Notes: generated by a model from the sequence alone, not told the origin. A DNA stretch of 48,583 bases from WTAW01 sp964540205 (GCA_964540205.1 CAZIMJ010000361.1:1-48583); one strand, 5' to 3'. Shown: positions 1-8,453, numbered from the stretch's first letter. Made by a program: numbers and translations.

Positions 1-631
1 TTCCAACGCCATTGCCCGAATCTGAGTAGGCCCCGATGTCAATAACATTTATATGCTCCTCGAGCTCAACTTCCACAACCCCTTTGTACATGAACAAGTC
101 ATATGAACCATAGTTGAGGTTGAGAGCAAGGCCTAGAGAGAAGGTATCGCTCAACTTGTAGGTGACTGAGGGAGCAAACGTCATCACCCAGACCTTCGTG
201 CTCCAGTCTCTGCTTTTTGGGTCGCTGGTTATAGCTTCGATCGCTGCTCCGGACCATTCGACTTGAAATCGAGAGAGCATATAGAAGGAAAGCCCAATGT
301 GGACCCTATCACCTACTGGAAAAAAAGCGGACCCAAGAACTGTAGGATAACTTTTCGCGTACTCAGTGCTGATTTCTGCAGCTCCATACTCATAAGAACT
401 GCTAGGATTGGAATAGGCTGCATAGAGACCTAAGGTTATCCAGTCCAATTGGGATGCAGCTGCAGGATTCCAGAATGCGGCGCTATAATCATCCGCCAAG
501 CCGACAAAAGCGCCACCCATGGACACGGCCCTGGGACCAAGGCTGTTTACGTACAATCCGTTAGCATAAACCGTAGAACCTACAAAAACAGTCAAAAGAA
601 TAATTGGAAAAAGTAGCAATCCCTTCTTCAT
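1..631 (-). CDS. FadL/OMPP1-type outer-membrane protein, C-terminus cut by window edge
   Basis: Reading leftward from the ATG at 629-631, the protein starts with a signal peptide (MKKGLLLFPIILLTVFVGS, then cleavage near VYA). The FadL/TodX hallmark follows at about residues 32-58: GPRAVSMGGAFVGLADDYSA and then AFWNPAA. In that family this N-terminal hatch precedes an outer-membrane beta-barrel that takes up hydrophobic compounds. The rest shows alternating aromatic/polar strands (LGLYAAYSNP, HIGLSFYMLSRFQVEW, FSLGLALNLNYG). A GAGGAG ribosome site lies about 5 bases before the start. About 210 residues are visible and the rest lies left of the window. The family is clear; the substrate is unknown. 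Confidence 0.8.
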   Translation of the reverse strand, partial: MKKGLLLFPIILLTVFVGSTVYANGLYVNSLGPRAVSMGGAFVGLADDYSAAFWNPAAASQLDWITLGLYAAYSNPSSSYEYGAAEISTEYAKSYPTVLGSAFFPVGDRVHIGLSFYMLSRFQVEWSGAAIEAITSDPKSRDWSTKVWVMTFAPSVTYKLSDTFSLGLALNLNYGSYDLFMYKGVVEVELEEHINVIDIGAYSDSGNGVG

Positions 632-884
632 TTAGATCTCCTCTCAATAATTGGATTATAACCCTCCCCGATTACAAAGGCAATTTTTGTGCCATTTTTT
701 TTGCCAGTAACTTAAATCGCAGACAAGATTTTTGTCCAGAATACAGGACATCATTGTGAATCTATGTACAGACTCGTGATAGAAAACGTAATGAATAAAT
801 ATCCGTAAGATATAGTATTAAAGTTAAAGGCATTATATACTTATCTAAAACACGATAGAGAATAAAATACGAAAAGAGGCTTCA
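632..884. other. Divergent intergenic region
   Basis: This AT-rich spacer separates two divergently transcribed envelope genes, so it must hold promoters for both. Several TATA-like hexamers occur near 810-850 (for example TATAGTATTAAAG), but none pairs convincingly with a -35 box, so I assign no promoter. No open frame of note. Confidence 0.4.
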
Positions 885-2003
885 ATGAAAAAAGCGCTGA
901 ATATAGGATTGGGTCTTCTGTTGATTTTTTGTTTATTCGGGCAAATGCAAGCCCAGAAAGTCAAGACTGTCGATGGCGTTCAAGTCGTCGAGAACCCTGA
1001 AAAGCCAAAGCTCCCCAAGGGCATTCCAACCAAGCTCATGCTCGATGAAGATTTTAAAATTGGAGACAGCGAGGTCGAAGAAGAGATGATCGCACAGGTC
1101 ACGTTCTTCGTCGTGGATGAAAATGAAACTATCTATGCTCTTGATTGGAAAGTGAACAATATCAAAGTCTTCGACAAAAACGGCAAATTCGTTCGTACCA
1201 TCGGAAAGCAAGGCCAAGGACCTGGGGAAATAAACTTTCCATCTGGGTTGCTCATCACCCCTGAAAATGAATTACTGGTCGAAGATGCAGGGAACAGAAG
1301 ACTCGCTTATTTCACTCTCGAAGGAAAGTTCCTGAGGAACGTCTCGGTCGCGGACAAAACATCTCTCACAAACCTAGTAATGGACAACAAAGGCAATGTT
1401 TTGGGACGGCAGTTCATCATCGAAGAAGGAGATATGTCTTTCGAGATCCGGAAGTTCGATAAAGACCTGAACAATTTGTTTACGATCGAAAGCATTCCTT
1501 TTACTTTCCGGGACCCACAGAAGGACAAAATGGATCCTTTCGACTTTGTTCAGGTCTACTTTTTTGATTCGGAAGGCCAAATCTATTACGGAAATCCGAA
1601 GGAATATGAGATCCAAATTTTTAGCTCAAAGGGAAAACTCAAGAAGAAAATAACGAAAAAATACAAACCTGAAAAAATGACAGAAGAGGATATAGAGAAA
1701 ATCATGAACAGAATTCCGGATATGGGTTTTGGCGTGAAAAATATGATGGAGTTTCCCAAACAATTTCCCGCTTATGAAGCATACACACTGGACGAAGAGG
1801 GACGCCTGATTGTTAGGTCATACAACAAAGCTGAAGGGGAAAACAATGTCTATCTCGATATATTCGACGCAGACGGGAACTATATCGACAGATTCCCCTC
1901 TAAGGTGAATCCCCGGATCTGGAAGAACAGCAAGATGTACGCGCTCGAGGAAACAGACGAAGGTTTTATTGTCATCAAGCGTTACACCGTCTCCTGGCAG
2001 TAA
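885..2003 (+). CDS. Secreted 6-bladed beta-propeller (NHL-like) protein
   Basis: A 372-residue protein with an N-terminal signal peptide (MKKALNIGLGLLLIFCLFG, cleavage after MQA). Propeller blades follow, recognisable by repeated strand patterns such as IYALDWKVNNIKVFDKNGKF then VRTIGKQGQGPGEI, LLVEDAGNRRLAYFTLEGKF, and YEIQIFSSKGKLKKKI. This matches the 6-bladed beta-propeller family (NHL-like, DUF4934 group), usually periplasmic or surface proteins of unknown ligand. The length is typical. An AAGAGG ribosome site precedes the ATG. It stands alone, with a perfect hairpin repeat just after its TAA that could act as terminator. Role unknown; no catalytic motif seen. Confidence 0.7.
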   Translation: MKKALNIGLGLLLIFCLFGQMQAQKVKTVDGVQVVENPEKPKLPKGIPTKLMLDEDFKIGDSEVEEEMIAQVTFFVVDENETIYALDWKVNNIKVFDKNGKFVRTIGKQGQGPGEINFPSGLLITPENELLVEDAGNRRLAYFTLEGKFLRNVSVADKTSLTNLVMDNKGNVLGRQFIIEEGDMSFEIRKFDKDLNNLFTIESIPFTFRDPQKDKMDPFDFVQVYFFDSEGQIYYGNPKEYEIQIFSSKGKLKKKITKKYKPEKMTEEDIEKIMNRIPDMGFGVKNMMEFPKQFPAYEAYTLDEEGRLIVRSYNKAEGENNVYLDIFDADGNYIDRFPSKVNPRIWKNSKMYALEETDEGFIVIKRYTVSWQ

Positions 2004-2006
2004 AAG

Positions 2007-2067
2007 AAAAAAGGGGACAGGCTGCTTTTTACAGGGGTATTTAAAAAAGCAGCCTGTCCCCTTTTTT
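2007..2067 (-). repeat. GGGGACAG repeat family, perfect 24-bp inverted repeat
   Basis: The arms at 2007-2030 and 2044-2067 are perfect reverse complements (AAAAAAGGGGACAGGCTGCT plus four T). They enclose a 13-base loop. Read on the minus strand, the loop matches the TTAATTACCCCTGT loop of the copies at 3805 and 7619, so the three are one element family. The stem ends in a T run on both strands and sits between convergent genes, so it may serve as a bidirectional terminator. Confidence 0.85.
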
Positions 2068-2101
2068 AATAGCGTCGCAGCAAGGGCATGGTCAGGCAAT
2101 G

Positions 2102-2124
2102 GGGTCCGCTCGAGGAGCGGACCC
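2102..2124. repeat. GTAGGG-type hairpin repeat (second family)
   Basis: A perfect 10-bp inverted repeat (GGGTCCGCTC / GAGCGGACCC) with a 3-base loop. On the minus strand it is preceded by GATGTAGGG, the same edge seen in the elements at 5295, 8419 and 24024. It lies between the 3' ends of two convergent genes. Confidence 0.65.
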
Positions 2125-2151
2125 TACATCGAGCCAATCAGAATATGGCTC

Positions 2152-2715
2152 CTACAATATTCCGTCGAGCCTCTCCAAAGTCTCTTTAAAACTCTCTGGC
2201 CATATCGACCTGAGCGATTTTCCGGGAATACCCACCCATTCCGGATGGACACCGATATTGTCCAGGGAAGTTTTGAATTCCTCCATAAACACTCCTCTGC
2301 CGGGAATGAATTCAACATCCTTTGGGAACACTTTCTTCCCTTCAGCATCTTTTTTCCAGCGTCCCACATAATCTATTCCGCATGTCGGACTCGCTTCTGC
2401 TCCAATAACCGCCACGATCTCATAGCCCTTCTTCACATACCATTTTAATGTCCTAGATAAATTTTCAGCCAATTCCCGATAGAAGGCTCTTATCTTCGGA
2501 TGTTCGTAAGAGTCTTTGGGTAGAGGCTTACGGAAAATCCCCGACAGCTCCATCTCCGGGCATGGAATTTGGTATATCCCAACGCCTTTTTCGATCAAAA
2601 GCTCGACCACTTCCCTTTCCAAACCGGGATAGATCGCTAGCTCATCCTCCAGAGAGTGAACATTCATGATGCAATGAGATACGACCACAAGCCGTCCGCT
2701 TCTTTTATCTTCCAT
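2152..2715 (-). CDS. TudS/DUF523-related putative desulfidase
   Basis: A 187-residue protein with the three cysteines expected for a TudS-type [4Fe-4S] desulfidase: C15 in VVVSHCIMN, C52 in YQIPCPE and C112 in EASPTCG. The order and spacing fit the DUF523/TudS-related (CD3072-like) family, whose characterised members remove sulfur from thiolated bases. An upstream in-frame ATG at 2859 exists. I prefer the ATG at 2713-2715 because TTGAGGT lies about 6 bases before it, the family motif begins soon after, and the longer form would run into the next gene. It follows the ARPP-1 gene on the same strand by 88 bp, so co-transcription is plausible. The substrate cannot be read from the sequence. Confidence 0.7.
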   Translation of the reverse strand: MEDKRSGRLVVVSHCIMNVHSLEDELAIYPGLEREVVELLIEKGVGIYQIPCPEMELSGIFRKPLPKDSYEHPKIRAFYRELAENLSRTLKWYVKKGYEIVAVIGAEASPTCGIDYVGRWKKDAEGKKVFPKDVEFIPGRGVFMEEFKTSLDNIGVHPEWVGIPGKSLRSIWPESFKETLERLDGIL

Positions 2716-2803
2716 GACAGACCTCAATACGATGAGATATTTGTATACGAAATGCTTTTGCCAGTCGTCTAGTGATCCATAGATCCTGGGAGTCTTATCT
2801 CGG

Positions 2804-3784
2804 CTATCTCCTGAATCTTGTTCTCCGTCTAGAGCTTGCCATCTCCCCGGCCTTATCACTTTCGGTGATCACAAAAAATGCCATATGAATCACTTTTTTC
2901 CCGAATTTCAGGACCGATCCCACAAGCGATTTCCCTTCATAGCGGTAATCCCAGCCCTTGCCCACAGATTCATATTTTTTCTCTTTGCATTTTTGTGTTT
3001 TGTTGATGAATTCTCGGGCCTTAGTCACATCGGGCGCTCCTGTAAGCTTTGTCTTATGGAGGGTCGCATCCATGGCATAACTCTTCACAAGCTTTGTATG
3101 AAGGATCCCATAGGCTGCTTCGCGCGAGACAAAATCGAAACCAACCACTTCGCCGTCAATAAAAACAAGGAGGCCCTTTTGGTCCGGGGCTGCAGGAAAA
3201 GCGTTCAGATAGTCGTTGAGATCGTCCATCTTAACCTCATAGGCTGCCTTCATCGCCCCAGTTTCAGATTGGGCACCCGCCTCTTCCGACATCTCTCTGA
3301 TAGCCGTCCATACCGTGCCCTGGTCAGAACGAAACTCCTGTGAATCAGCCAGTGTATCAGATACTGTCTGTGCTTTTATCCTTCGGAGTTTTGTGGACAT
3401 CAGGGTGTCCGAATCGGAGAAATCTCTATCCTTGTAGGCCCATCTTCCCTGCTCAGTGCAGCTTACAGGAATGACGAGCTCGGATTTCTCCTTCACAAGT
3501 ATCGTGGTGTTGAGCACCCTGTTTTGTTTTGCCCCAACGACCTCTTCACCATCAAGAAGGAGGATAGGAATTTCCGCGCTATTGATCACTTTGAGCTCGG
3601 GGACAGAACCCTCGTGGCTGACCTCTGTGATGGTCAATACTTGCTTATCCAAAGCTTCCTTTAAGGTCAGGTACTCAGGAGAATCATCCAATGAAGTCAG
3701 GAGAGGAAGAACTCCCATGTTCTTGAAATGCTGCAATTCCCCGAATTTAAAACTTGTCAGGTATTTCTTTATCGTCGTGTCCAT
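2804..3784 (-). CDS. ARPP-1-domain (DUF6569-like) protein
   Basis: A 326-residue cytosolic protein without signal peptide or membrane segment. The central stretch (ITEVSHEGSVPELKVINSAE, then LLLDGEEVVGAKQNR, and VIPVSCTEQGRW at about residues 50-112) is what I recognise as the ARPP-1 / DUF6569 domain, a small conserved domain found with ADP-ribose and stress-linked proteins. The function is not established. The C-terminus is basic (SSRRRTRFRR). The start is well supported by AGGGGG just upstream. It precedes the TudS-like gene on the same strand. What the pair does together is unknown. Confidence 0.6.
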   Translation of the reverse strand: MDTTIKKYLTSFKFGELQHFKNMGVLPLLTSLDDSPEYLTLKEALDKQVLTITEVSHEGSVPELKVINSAEIPILLLDGEEVVGAKQNRVLNTTILVKEKSELVIPVSCTEQGRWAYKDRDFSDSDTLMSTKLRRIKAQTVSDTLADSQEFRSDQGTVWTAIREMSEEAGAQSETGAMKAAYEVKMDDLNDYLNAFPAAPDQKGLLVFIDGEVVGFDFVSREAAYGILHTKLVKSYAMDATLHKTKLTGAPDVTKAREFINKTQKCKEKKYESVGKGWDYRYEGKSLVGSVLKFGKKVIHMAFFVITESDKAGEMASSRRRTRFRR

Positions 3785-3804
3785 CAGACCCCCTCATGGC
3801 AATT

Positions 3805-3853
3805 CGGGGACAGGCTGTTTTTTTAATTACCCCTGTAAAAAGTAGCCTTTTCC
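3805..3853 (+). repeat. GGGGACAG repeat family, degenerate copy
   Basis: CGGGGACAGGCTGTTTTTTT is followed by AATTACCCCTGTAAAAAGTA and GCC. The loop ATTACCCCTGTAAAAAG is shared with the copies at 2007 (reverse) and 7619. The stem is imperfect on the right arm. It lies just upstream of the ARPP-1 gene and downstream of the membrane-protein gene at 3882. Confidence 0.75.
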
Positions 3854-3881
3854 CTCTTAGGCCACACTTATAAGCCAACTC

Positions 3882-4586
3882 TTACATCTTTTTTCTTATA
3901 TACACCAGCCCTTCGTTCGTCACTGTGAAAAAGAAATCTCCCGCAGCAGTATAAGATTCTCTGATCATGTTATTCTCGATGAGTTCCCGCACAATCACCT
4001 GGAACTCTTTTCTTTCTTTCTCGGGAAAAACCTTTTTATAGTTATCGAATAAAACTCCCAGAGCTACCTCCTCTGTTTCTTCCGCAAGATTATAGAGGAT
4101 GTTGAGATGCTCATCACTCAGGTCTAATTCCATCTCTTTTGATTTGTCTTCCTTGGGCTTCTTTATCTTTTCCGTTTTTTCTTTTTCCTTAGGTGTCACT
4201 GCTTTAGCTTTTGGTTGTGCTTGATCCCATTTTTTCTCGATATCATTTTTTATCTCTTCTTTGACTTTTTTAATGGCTCTTTCGATGTCGGCCTTGTTTT
4301 TTTGACGCACTTCATAAATATACTCCCTCAGCTGGTATTCCTTATAGTCATCGACTTCTTTTTGAGGTGTATCCGGATCGCGAGGTGATTTATTCCCTTG
4401 TTCCTTGTTATTTTCAGCATCTTTACGAAGTTCGCTGGCCATCTGTTTCAATTCCTTGTATTCCTCGAGAATCTCTCTTATGTTGGCCTTCATGACTCTT
4501 TTAGTTCTTCTGTAAAGGAAAAACATGATGACCAAAAGCCCTACCGCGATGAGTAAAAAAATGTAATCTGCTATTGATATGTTCAT
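3882..4586 (-). CDS. Membrane-anchored lysine/glutamate-rich coiled-coil protein
   Basis: A 234-residue protein with one N-terminal membrane helix (YIFLLIAVGLLVIMFFLY, residues 8-25), then a basic stretch (RRTKRVMK). A long charged, probably coiled-coil or disordered region spans residues about 35-155 and is rich in K and E. A compact C-terminal domain (about 160-234) resembles a small winged-helix fold (ILYNLAEETEEVALGVLFDN, then FQVIVRELIENNMIRES). The helix would place the C-terminal part in the cytoplasm. AAGGGTGG precedes the ATG. I do not recognise the family. The winged-helix idea is from pattern only. Confidence 0.55.
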   Translation of the reverse strand: MNISIADYIFLLIAVGLLVIMFFLYRRTKRVMKANIREILEEYKELKQMASELRKDAENNKEQGNKSPRDPDTPQKEVDDYKEYQLREYIYEVRQKNKADIERAIKKVKEEIKNDIEKKWDQAQPKAKAVTPKEKEKTEKIKKPKEDKSKEMELDLSDEHLNILYNLAEETEEVALGVLFDNYKKVFPEKERKEFQVIVRELIENNMIRESYTAAGDFFFTVTNEGLVYIRKKM

Positions 4587-4670
4587 GATGCCACCCTTGT
4601 TTTTATTTTAGTCTATAACAATGAAAATATTTTGCAAAGATATTTTTAAAATGACAAATGGGATCAGTTG

Positions 4671-4716
4671 TGGGGACTGGCTCGTTTTTCCGTAAGGAAA
4701 AAGGTGCCTGTCCCCA
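4671..4716. repeat. GGGGACAG repeat family, TGGGGACAGGCACC subtype
   Basis: An imperfect inverted repeat, left TGGGGACTGGCTCGTTTTTC and right GAAAAAGGTGCCTGTCCCCA, differing at three positions. A second partial motif, GAACCGTCCCCCTTTT, follows at 4731-4746. Read on the minus strand this gives GGGGGACGGTTC, also found at 32056. Two repeat subtypes therefore abut here. Confidence 0.75.
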
Positions 4717-4822
4717 TTTCCCGGAAAATAGAACCGTCCCCCTTTTCTCAGCACCTCTTTTAACCGCCTCTCCAATTTCCAAAACTGGTATCCTCCAGCT
4801 GATTCTTGTAAGATAGAAAACA

Positions 4823-5167
4823 ATGGATCAAAAAAAAATCACGGGGATTGCGTTCACTGTGTTCATCTGGATCTGTATTGTGTGGTTGCTCTATCCACTG
4901 ATCATTCTGGATTCGATAAGCATGACCAACGCAAAGCAGTATCTCTACAGATCTGCCATCGGAATCGGTCTGATGATCATCCTCTTTGGCAAGACCGTAT
5001 TCGATCTCCTGTTTCCTCAAGCCACCAACAGAAGAATCCCTGTCATAAACACAATATTTTTGATCGTCTATTCTTTTCTTATGACAGGAGGAATTATTTA
5101 TATGGTCAGTCGATTGATAGTGCTTTACATCCGAAATCATAGTGATAGCATGCCATCCTATTTCTGA
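4823..5167 (+). CDS. Small membrane protein, three predicted helices
   Basis: A 114-residue hydrophobic protein. Helices are at about residues 9-28 (AFTVFIWICIVWLLYPLIIL), 44-62 (SAIGIGLMIILFGKTVFDLL) and 75-100 (VINTIFLIVYSFLMTGGIIY). There is no recognisable motif and I cannot name a family. The ribosome site is weak. Its open frame, hydrophobic periodicity and codon usage make it a likely real gene. It is flanked by repeats on the left and by an element of the GTAGGG type on the right. Confidence 0.5.
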   Translation: MDQKKITGIAFTVFIWICIVWLLYPLIILDSISMTNAKQYLYRSAIGIGLMIILFGKTVFDLLFPQATNRRIPVINTIFLIVYSFLMTGGIIYMVSRLIVLYIRNHSDSMPSYF

Positions 5168-5294
5168 TCGAATAAAGCAGATTCCATCCACTTTCAGGAA
5201 TGCAGAATCAAAATCATCACAGAATACGATTATGTTTGCATTTTTGTTCCAAATGAATATAAATATCCGTCTGAATTGGAACGATTCTTTTTGA

Positions 5295-5376
5295 GATGTA
5301 GGGCCTGTTCGTAGAACTTCTTAATAAGAAGTACCATCCGTTCCCCGGACGGACCGCTTGGGAAACAGTCCTAACA
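5295..5376. repeat. GTAGGG-type repeat with two internal hairpins
   Basis: The left edge is GATGTAGGG and the right edge is CAGTCCTAACA. Both edges recur, inverted, in the short element at 8419-8453. Inside are ACTTCTT-AAT-AAGAAGT (7-bp stem) and CCGT-TCCCCGG-ACGG. It occupies part of the 335-base gap before the serine hydrolase gene. I see nothing else in that gap. Confidence 0.55.
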
Positions 5377-5502
5377 ATCATGAAAATTGGCGCCTTTTTG
5401 AACTAAAGATTTGAGAAATACGTAAGTATAAGAAAGACGTAAAAGAAAGAATATGTTTTTTTCTTGCTTAAACACATTTCATTCCAAAGAGGAGGCTTAC
5501 CC

Positions 5503-7617
5503 ATGAGAAAAACTTTACGGTATTTTGTTATTTTATGGACTCTGGTTTTCATCTTCCCATTTGTATCTGGAGCCAGTGATGTTCCGACGTTGGAAGGCCA
5601 CTGGGAGGGATCTATCGATATCCCCGGGATGACACTGGAGATCGACATCGACATCAGAGCAAGTGAGGATGGATCATGGGATGGAGATATTTCCATCCCC
5701 GCACAGAAAGCTAAAGACGTTCCGCTCACCAACATCAGTATGGCTGGGAGGAATGTGAGCTTTGCCATTTCCGAAATCCCGGGCGATCCGACATTTAAAG
5801 GGACTTTCAGCGCCGATGGAACGAAAATAACCGGAGATTTCACCCAGAATAAGCAAACATTTCCCTTCGCGCTCAGCCGCGAAGCCAGCCCTGTCATCAA
5901 GGCCAAAGAAGCGATTGCTGATTTTGATAAGATCATCGAAAAAGGACTGAAAAGCCTGAATAATCCCGGTATTGCCGTCGCCATCGTTAAAGACGACGAA
6001 GTCATTTTCGCTAAAGGATTCGGCTATCGAGATGTAGAAAATAAAGCGCCGATGACAGCCGATACTCTCATGGCCATCGGCTCTGCTTCAAAAGCCTTCA
6101 CGACCTTCACGATGGGAACGTTGGTCGATGAGGGAAAACTGGAGTGGAACACGCCCGTGCGAGAATACATCCCCTGGTTCCGCCTCTATGATCCCTTTGC
6201 CTCAGAACGTTTGACTCCCCGAGACCTGGTGACACACCGTTCCGGCCTCCCCCGTCATGATGCGATGTGGTACAACAACTTCACAGCCAGCCGTGAAGAA
6301 TTCGTGAGGCGCTTGGCATACCTTAAACCCACTGCAGACCTGCGGGAAAGATTTCAGTATAACAATCTGATGTTTTTGACAGCGGGTTACCTTATTGAGG
6401 TTCTCACCGAGAAAACTTGGGAGGATGCCGTCCGCGAGCGAGTTCTCGCTCCTCTTGAGATGAATAGGACAAATTTTTCTGTGGCGGATTCTCAGAAGGA
6501 TGCCAATCACGCTCTCCCCTATCGCGAACACGAAGACATAATTGAAAAGATTCCATTCCGAAACATCACAAACATCGGCCCGGCAGGTTCTATCAACTCC
6601 AGTGTGAATGAGATGAGCCATTGGCTTCTCGTGCACCTCAATCAAGGCAAATTCAAAGCCAAGCAGGTCATCAATCCACAGACAGTCCAGGATATGCATC
6701 TGGCTTATATGCCAACCTCCGAAACTCCATCCATTGCAGAAATCACACCAGCAGATTACGGATTGGGATGGTTTGTGGATACGTACAGAGGCCACAGGCG
6801 AGTTCGCCACGGCGGCAACATCGACGGATTCTCGGCCTTGGTGTGTATGCTTCCCGATGATGGAGTGGGGATCGTGGCTCTGACCAATAAAAACGGGAGC
6901 CCCCTGCCTGAGCTTCTTATCCGGCATGCTTCGGACCTGCTTCTTGGCACCGAAACCAAAGACTGGATCGGCCAGACCGTAGAAAGGATAGCCAAGGGCA
7001 AGGATATACAGAAGGAGGCCGAGGAGAAAAAGGCCACTCGGCGCAAAACAGGCACTGTTCACGCTCACAAACTCATAGAATATGCCGGAGATTATTCCCA
7101 TCCCGGCTATGGAGATTTAAAAGTATTCTTCGAGGAAGGCCAACTGGCATTTACGTATAACAGCATCACAACGCCTCTCGGACACTGGCACTATGAGACC
7201 TTTAATTCAGAAAGAGCAGAAGACCCCACATTCGAAGACACGAAGATCACCTTCCGCACCGATGTCAACGGATTTGTGGCTGCACTCGAAATTCCTATCG
7301 AGCCCACTATTGAAGAGACCGTATTCAAAAAGAATCCTGACGCAAAATATTTCAATGCCGCTTATCTTGTGAAATTTGTCGGCAAGTACACCTTGATCAA
7401 CGATACATTCATCATAAGCCTCAAAGGAGACAGCTTGACTCTTTTCTTGCCAGGGCAGCCGGAATATGATCTGGTTCCTGTACTCGGCGATGAGTTTATC
7501 CTCAAGCAGGTTAAAATTATCAGCGTGAAGTTTTTAACAGATGAAAAGGACAATGTGATAGCTGCGGAGTTCATCCAACCCAACGGCATCTTCGAAGCCA
7601 AACGGGTTAACAAATAA
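5503..7617 (+). CDS. Secreted class C beta-lactamase-like serine hydrolase, three domains
   Basis: A 704-residue protein with a signal peptide (KTLRYFVILWTLVFIFPFVS). An N-terminal beta domain (about 30-130) resembles the small domain attached to many such hydrolases. The beta-lactamase/DD-peptidase fold carries S194-A-S-K197 (SxxK), Y286-N-N288 (YxN) and H436-G-G (KTG equivalent). A C-terminal DUF3471-like beta domain occupies about 520-704. The penicillin-binding-protein family contains peptidases and esterases, so the substrate is open. The start is set at 5503, not at the ATG 39 bases upstream, because GAGGAGG precedes it and the signal peptide begins there. A repeat follows directly after the TAA. 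Confidence 0.85.
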   Translation: MRKTLRYFVILWTLVFIFPFVSGASDVPTLEGHWEGSIDIPGMTLEIDIDIRASEDGSWDGDISIPAQKAKDVPLTNISMAGRNVSFAISEIPGDPTFKGTFSADGTKITGDFTQNKQTFPFALSREASPVIKAKEAIADFDKIIEKGLKSLNNPGIAVAIVKDDEVIFAKGFGYRDVENKAPMTADTLMAIGSASKAFTTFTMGTLVDEGKLEWNTPVREYIPWFRLYDPFASERLTPRDLVTHRSGLPRHDAMWYNNFTASREEFVRRLAYLKPTADLRERFQYNNLMFLTAGYLIEVLTEKTWEDAVRERVLAPLEMNRTNFSVADSQKDANHALPYREHEDIIEKIPFRNITNIGPAGSINSSVNEMSHWLLVHLNQGKFKAKQVINPQTVQDMHLAYMPTSETPSIAEITPADYGLGWFVDTYRGHRRVRHGGNIDGFSALVCMLPDDGVGIVALTNKNGSPLPELLIRHASDLLLGTETKDWIGQTVERIAKGKDIQKEAEEKKATRRKTGTVHAHKLIEYAGDYSHPGYGDLKVFFEEGQLAFTYNSITTPLGHWHYETFNSERAEDPTFEDTKITFRTDVNGFVAALEIPIEPTIEETVFKKNPDAKYFNAAYLVKFVGKYTLINDTFIISLKGDSLTLFLPGQPEYDLVPVLGDEFILKQVKIISVKFLTDEKDNVIAAEFIQPNGIFEAKRVNK

Positions 7618-7618
7618 A

Positions 7619-7664
7619 TAAGGGGACAGGCTACTTTTTTAATTACCCCTATAAAAAGTAGCCT
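7619..7664 (+). repeat. GGGGACAG repeat family, full copy
   Basis: TAAGGGGACAGGCTACTTTT is followed by TTAATTACCCCTATAAAAAG and TAGCCT. The stem AGGCTACTTTTT / AAAAAGTAGCCT (7627-7638 and 7653-7664) is perfect. The loop is shared with the copies at 2007 and 3805. It begins at the stop codon of the serine hydrolase and could serve as its terminator. Confidence 0.8.
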
Positions 7665-7760
7665 GAGATTCACAGGGAGCACCATTCTCTTCCCACAGTT
7701 CGGACAGGTGAAGCGATTCAATTCTATGTTGAAATTAAATGCTTCTAGATATAAGCTAAA
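7665..7760 (-). pseudogene. Possible zinc-ribbon fragment cut by the repeat
   Basis: Read on the minus strand, the frame gives NRFTCPNCGKRMVLPVN, a credible zinc-ribbon start (CPNCGK). It then runs straight into the repeat at 7664, where the reading becomes repeat sequence. There is no ATG, only a TTG at 7721. This may be a remnant of a gene truncated where the repeat sits, or chance. Low confidence. Confidence 0.25.
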
Positions 7761-7812
7761 TAGCGATGAAAGTTCAATCCCTCACTAAATTCAAACTGGG
7801 ATTGCTTCAAGA

Positions 7813-8424
7813 ATGAAGCCTTTTTACACATTCGCCTATGTTCTTTGCCAATCTGTTTCGCGCGTCATCTTCCATGTTTCCGTAAAAGGAAGAGAATACA
7901 TCCCTAAATCCGGGCCATTTATCGCCTGCAGTAACCACACGTCCTTTACTGACCCACCTTTAATAGCGTCGCTCATAAAACGAGAGATCGCCTTTTTAGC
8001 CAAGGACGAACTTTTTCACAAAATTATCCTCAAGGATTTGATCAAGAAACTCAATTCTTTTCCCGTAAAGCGGGGCGAATCAAATGTCTCCTCCATCAAA
8101 ACATGCATTCGCATACTCCTCGATCGAAAAATGCCGGTCCTTATTTTCCCTGAGGGCACGCGCATAAAAACAGGACAGCTGGGCACTCCTGAAAGGGGAA
8201 TCTCGTTCATCGCCGCCCAAACAAAGGTTCCCATCCTGCCCATTTATGTCGAAAACGGCGAACGCCTGCTTGATTGTGCCCTGTTTAAAAAAAGATTAAA
8301 GGTGAGATTCGGCGAGGCGATCCAGCATGACGATTATGCCCCGTTGGTCAAAGAAAAGAGAGGCTATGCAGAATTAGCCCAACTCATCATGTCAAAAATA
8401 CAATCACTCAAGGATGAATGTTAG
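7813..8424 (+). CDS. plsC: 1-acyl-sn-glycerol-3-phosphate acyltransferase-like protein
   Basis: A 203-residue PlsC-family protein. Motif I is NHTSFTD (HX4D, residues about 40-46), with the family's usual FPVKRG block near residue 87 and motif III FPEGTR at about 115-120. The VPILPIYV block follows. These are the catalytic and glycerol-phosphate-binding signatures of lysophosphatidic acid acyltransferases acting at the inner face of the cytoplasmic membrane. The N-terminus is moderately hydrophobic. The length fits compact PlsC proteins. The stop codon TAG lies inside the repeat at 8419-8453, so the last residues may have been altered by that insertion. It stands between two serine hydrolase genes. 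Confidence 0.85.
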   Translation: MKPFYTFAYVLCQSVSRVIFHVSVKGREYIPKSGPFIACSNHTSFTDPPLIASLIKREIAFLAKDELFHKIILKDLIKKLNSFPVKRGESNVSSIKTCIRILLDRKMPVLIFPEGTRIKTGQLGTPERGISFIAAQTKVPILPIYVENGERLLDCALFKKRLKVRFGEAIQHDDYAPLVKEKRGYAELAQLIMSKIQSLKDEC

Positions 8425-8453
8425 GACTAAGTTCGGGAAACGGTCCCTACATC
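8419..8453. repeat. GTAGGG-type repeat, short copy
   Basis: TGTTAGGACTAAGTTCGGGA and then AACGGTCCCTACATC. Its reverse complement starts GATGTAGGG and ends AGTCCTAACA, the same edges as the element at 5295-5376. It supplies the TAG stop of the preceding acyltransferase gene. Confidence 0.55.

Noticed and set aside
1969..2448. 159-codon frame across the repeat at 2007
   Set aside because: Runs through the hairpin repeat and the antisense of the TudS-like gene.
2716..2859. Longer start for the TudS-like gene at 2859
   Set aside because: Overlaps the end of the ARPP-1 gene and reads unlike the family; the ATG at 2715 has a ribosome site.
4608..4823. 71-codon minus-strand frame
   Set aside because: Half of it is the translated GGGGACAG repeat pair; the first 30 residues look protein-like but are too short to call.
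6202..7101. 300-codon minus-strand frame inside the serine hydrolase gene
   Set aside because: Shadow of the well-supported plus-strand gene; no motif.
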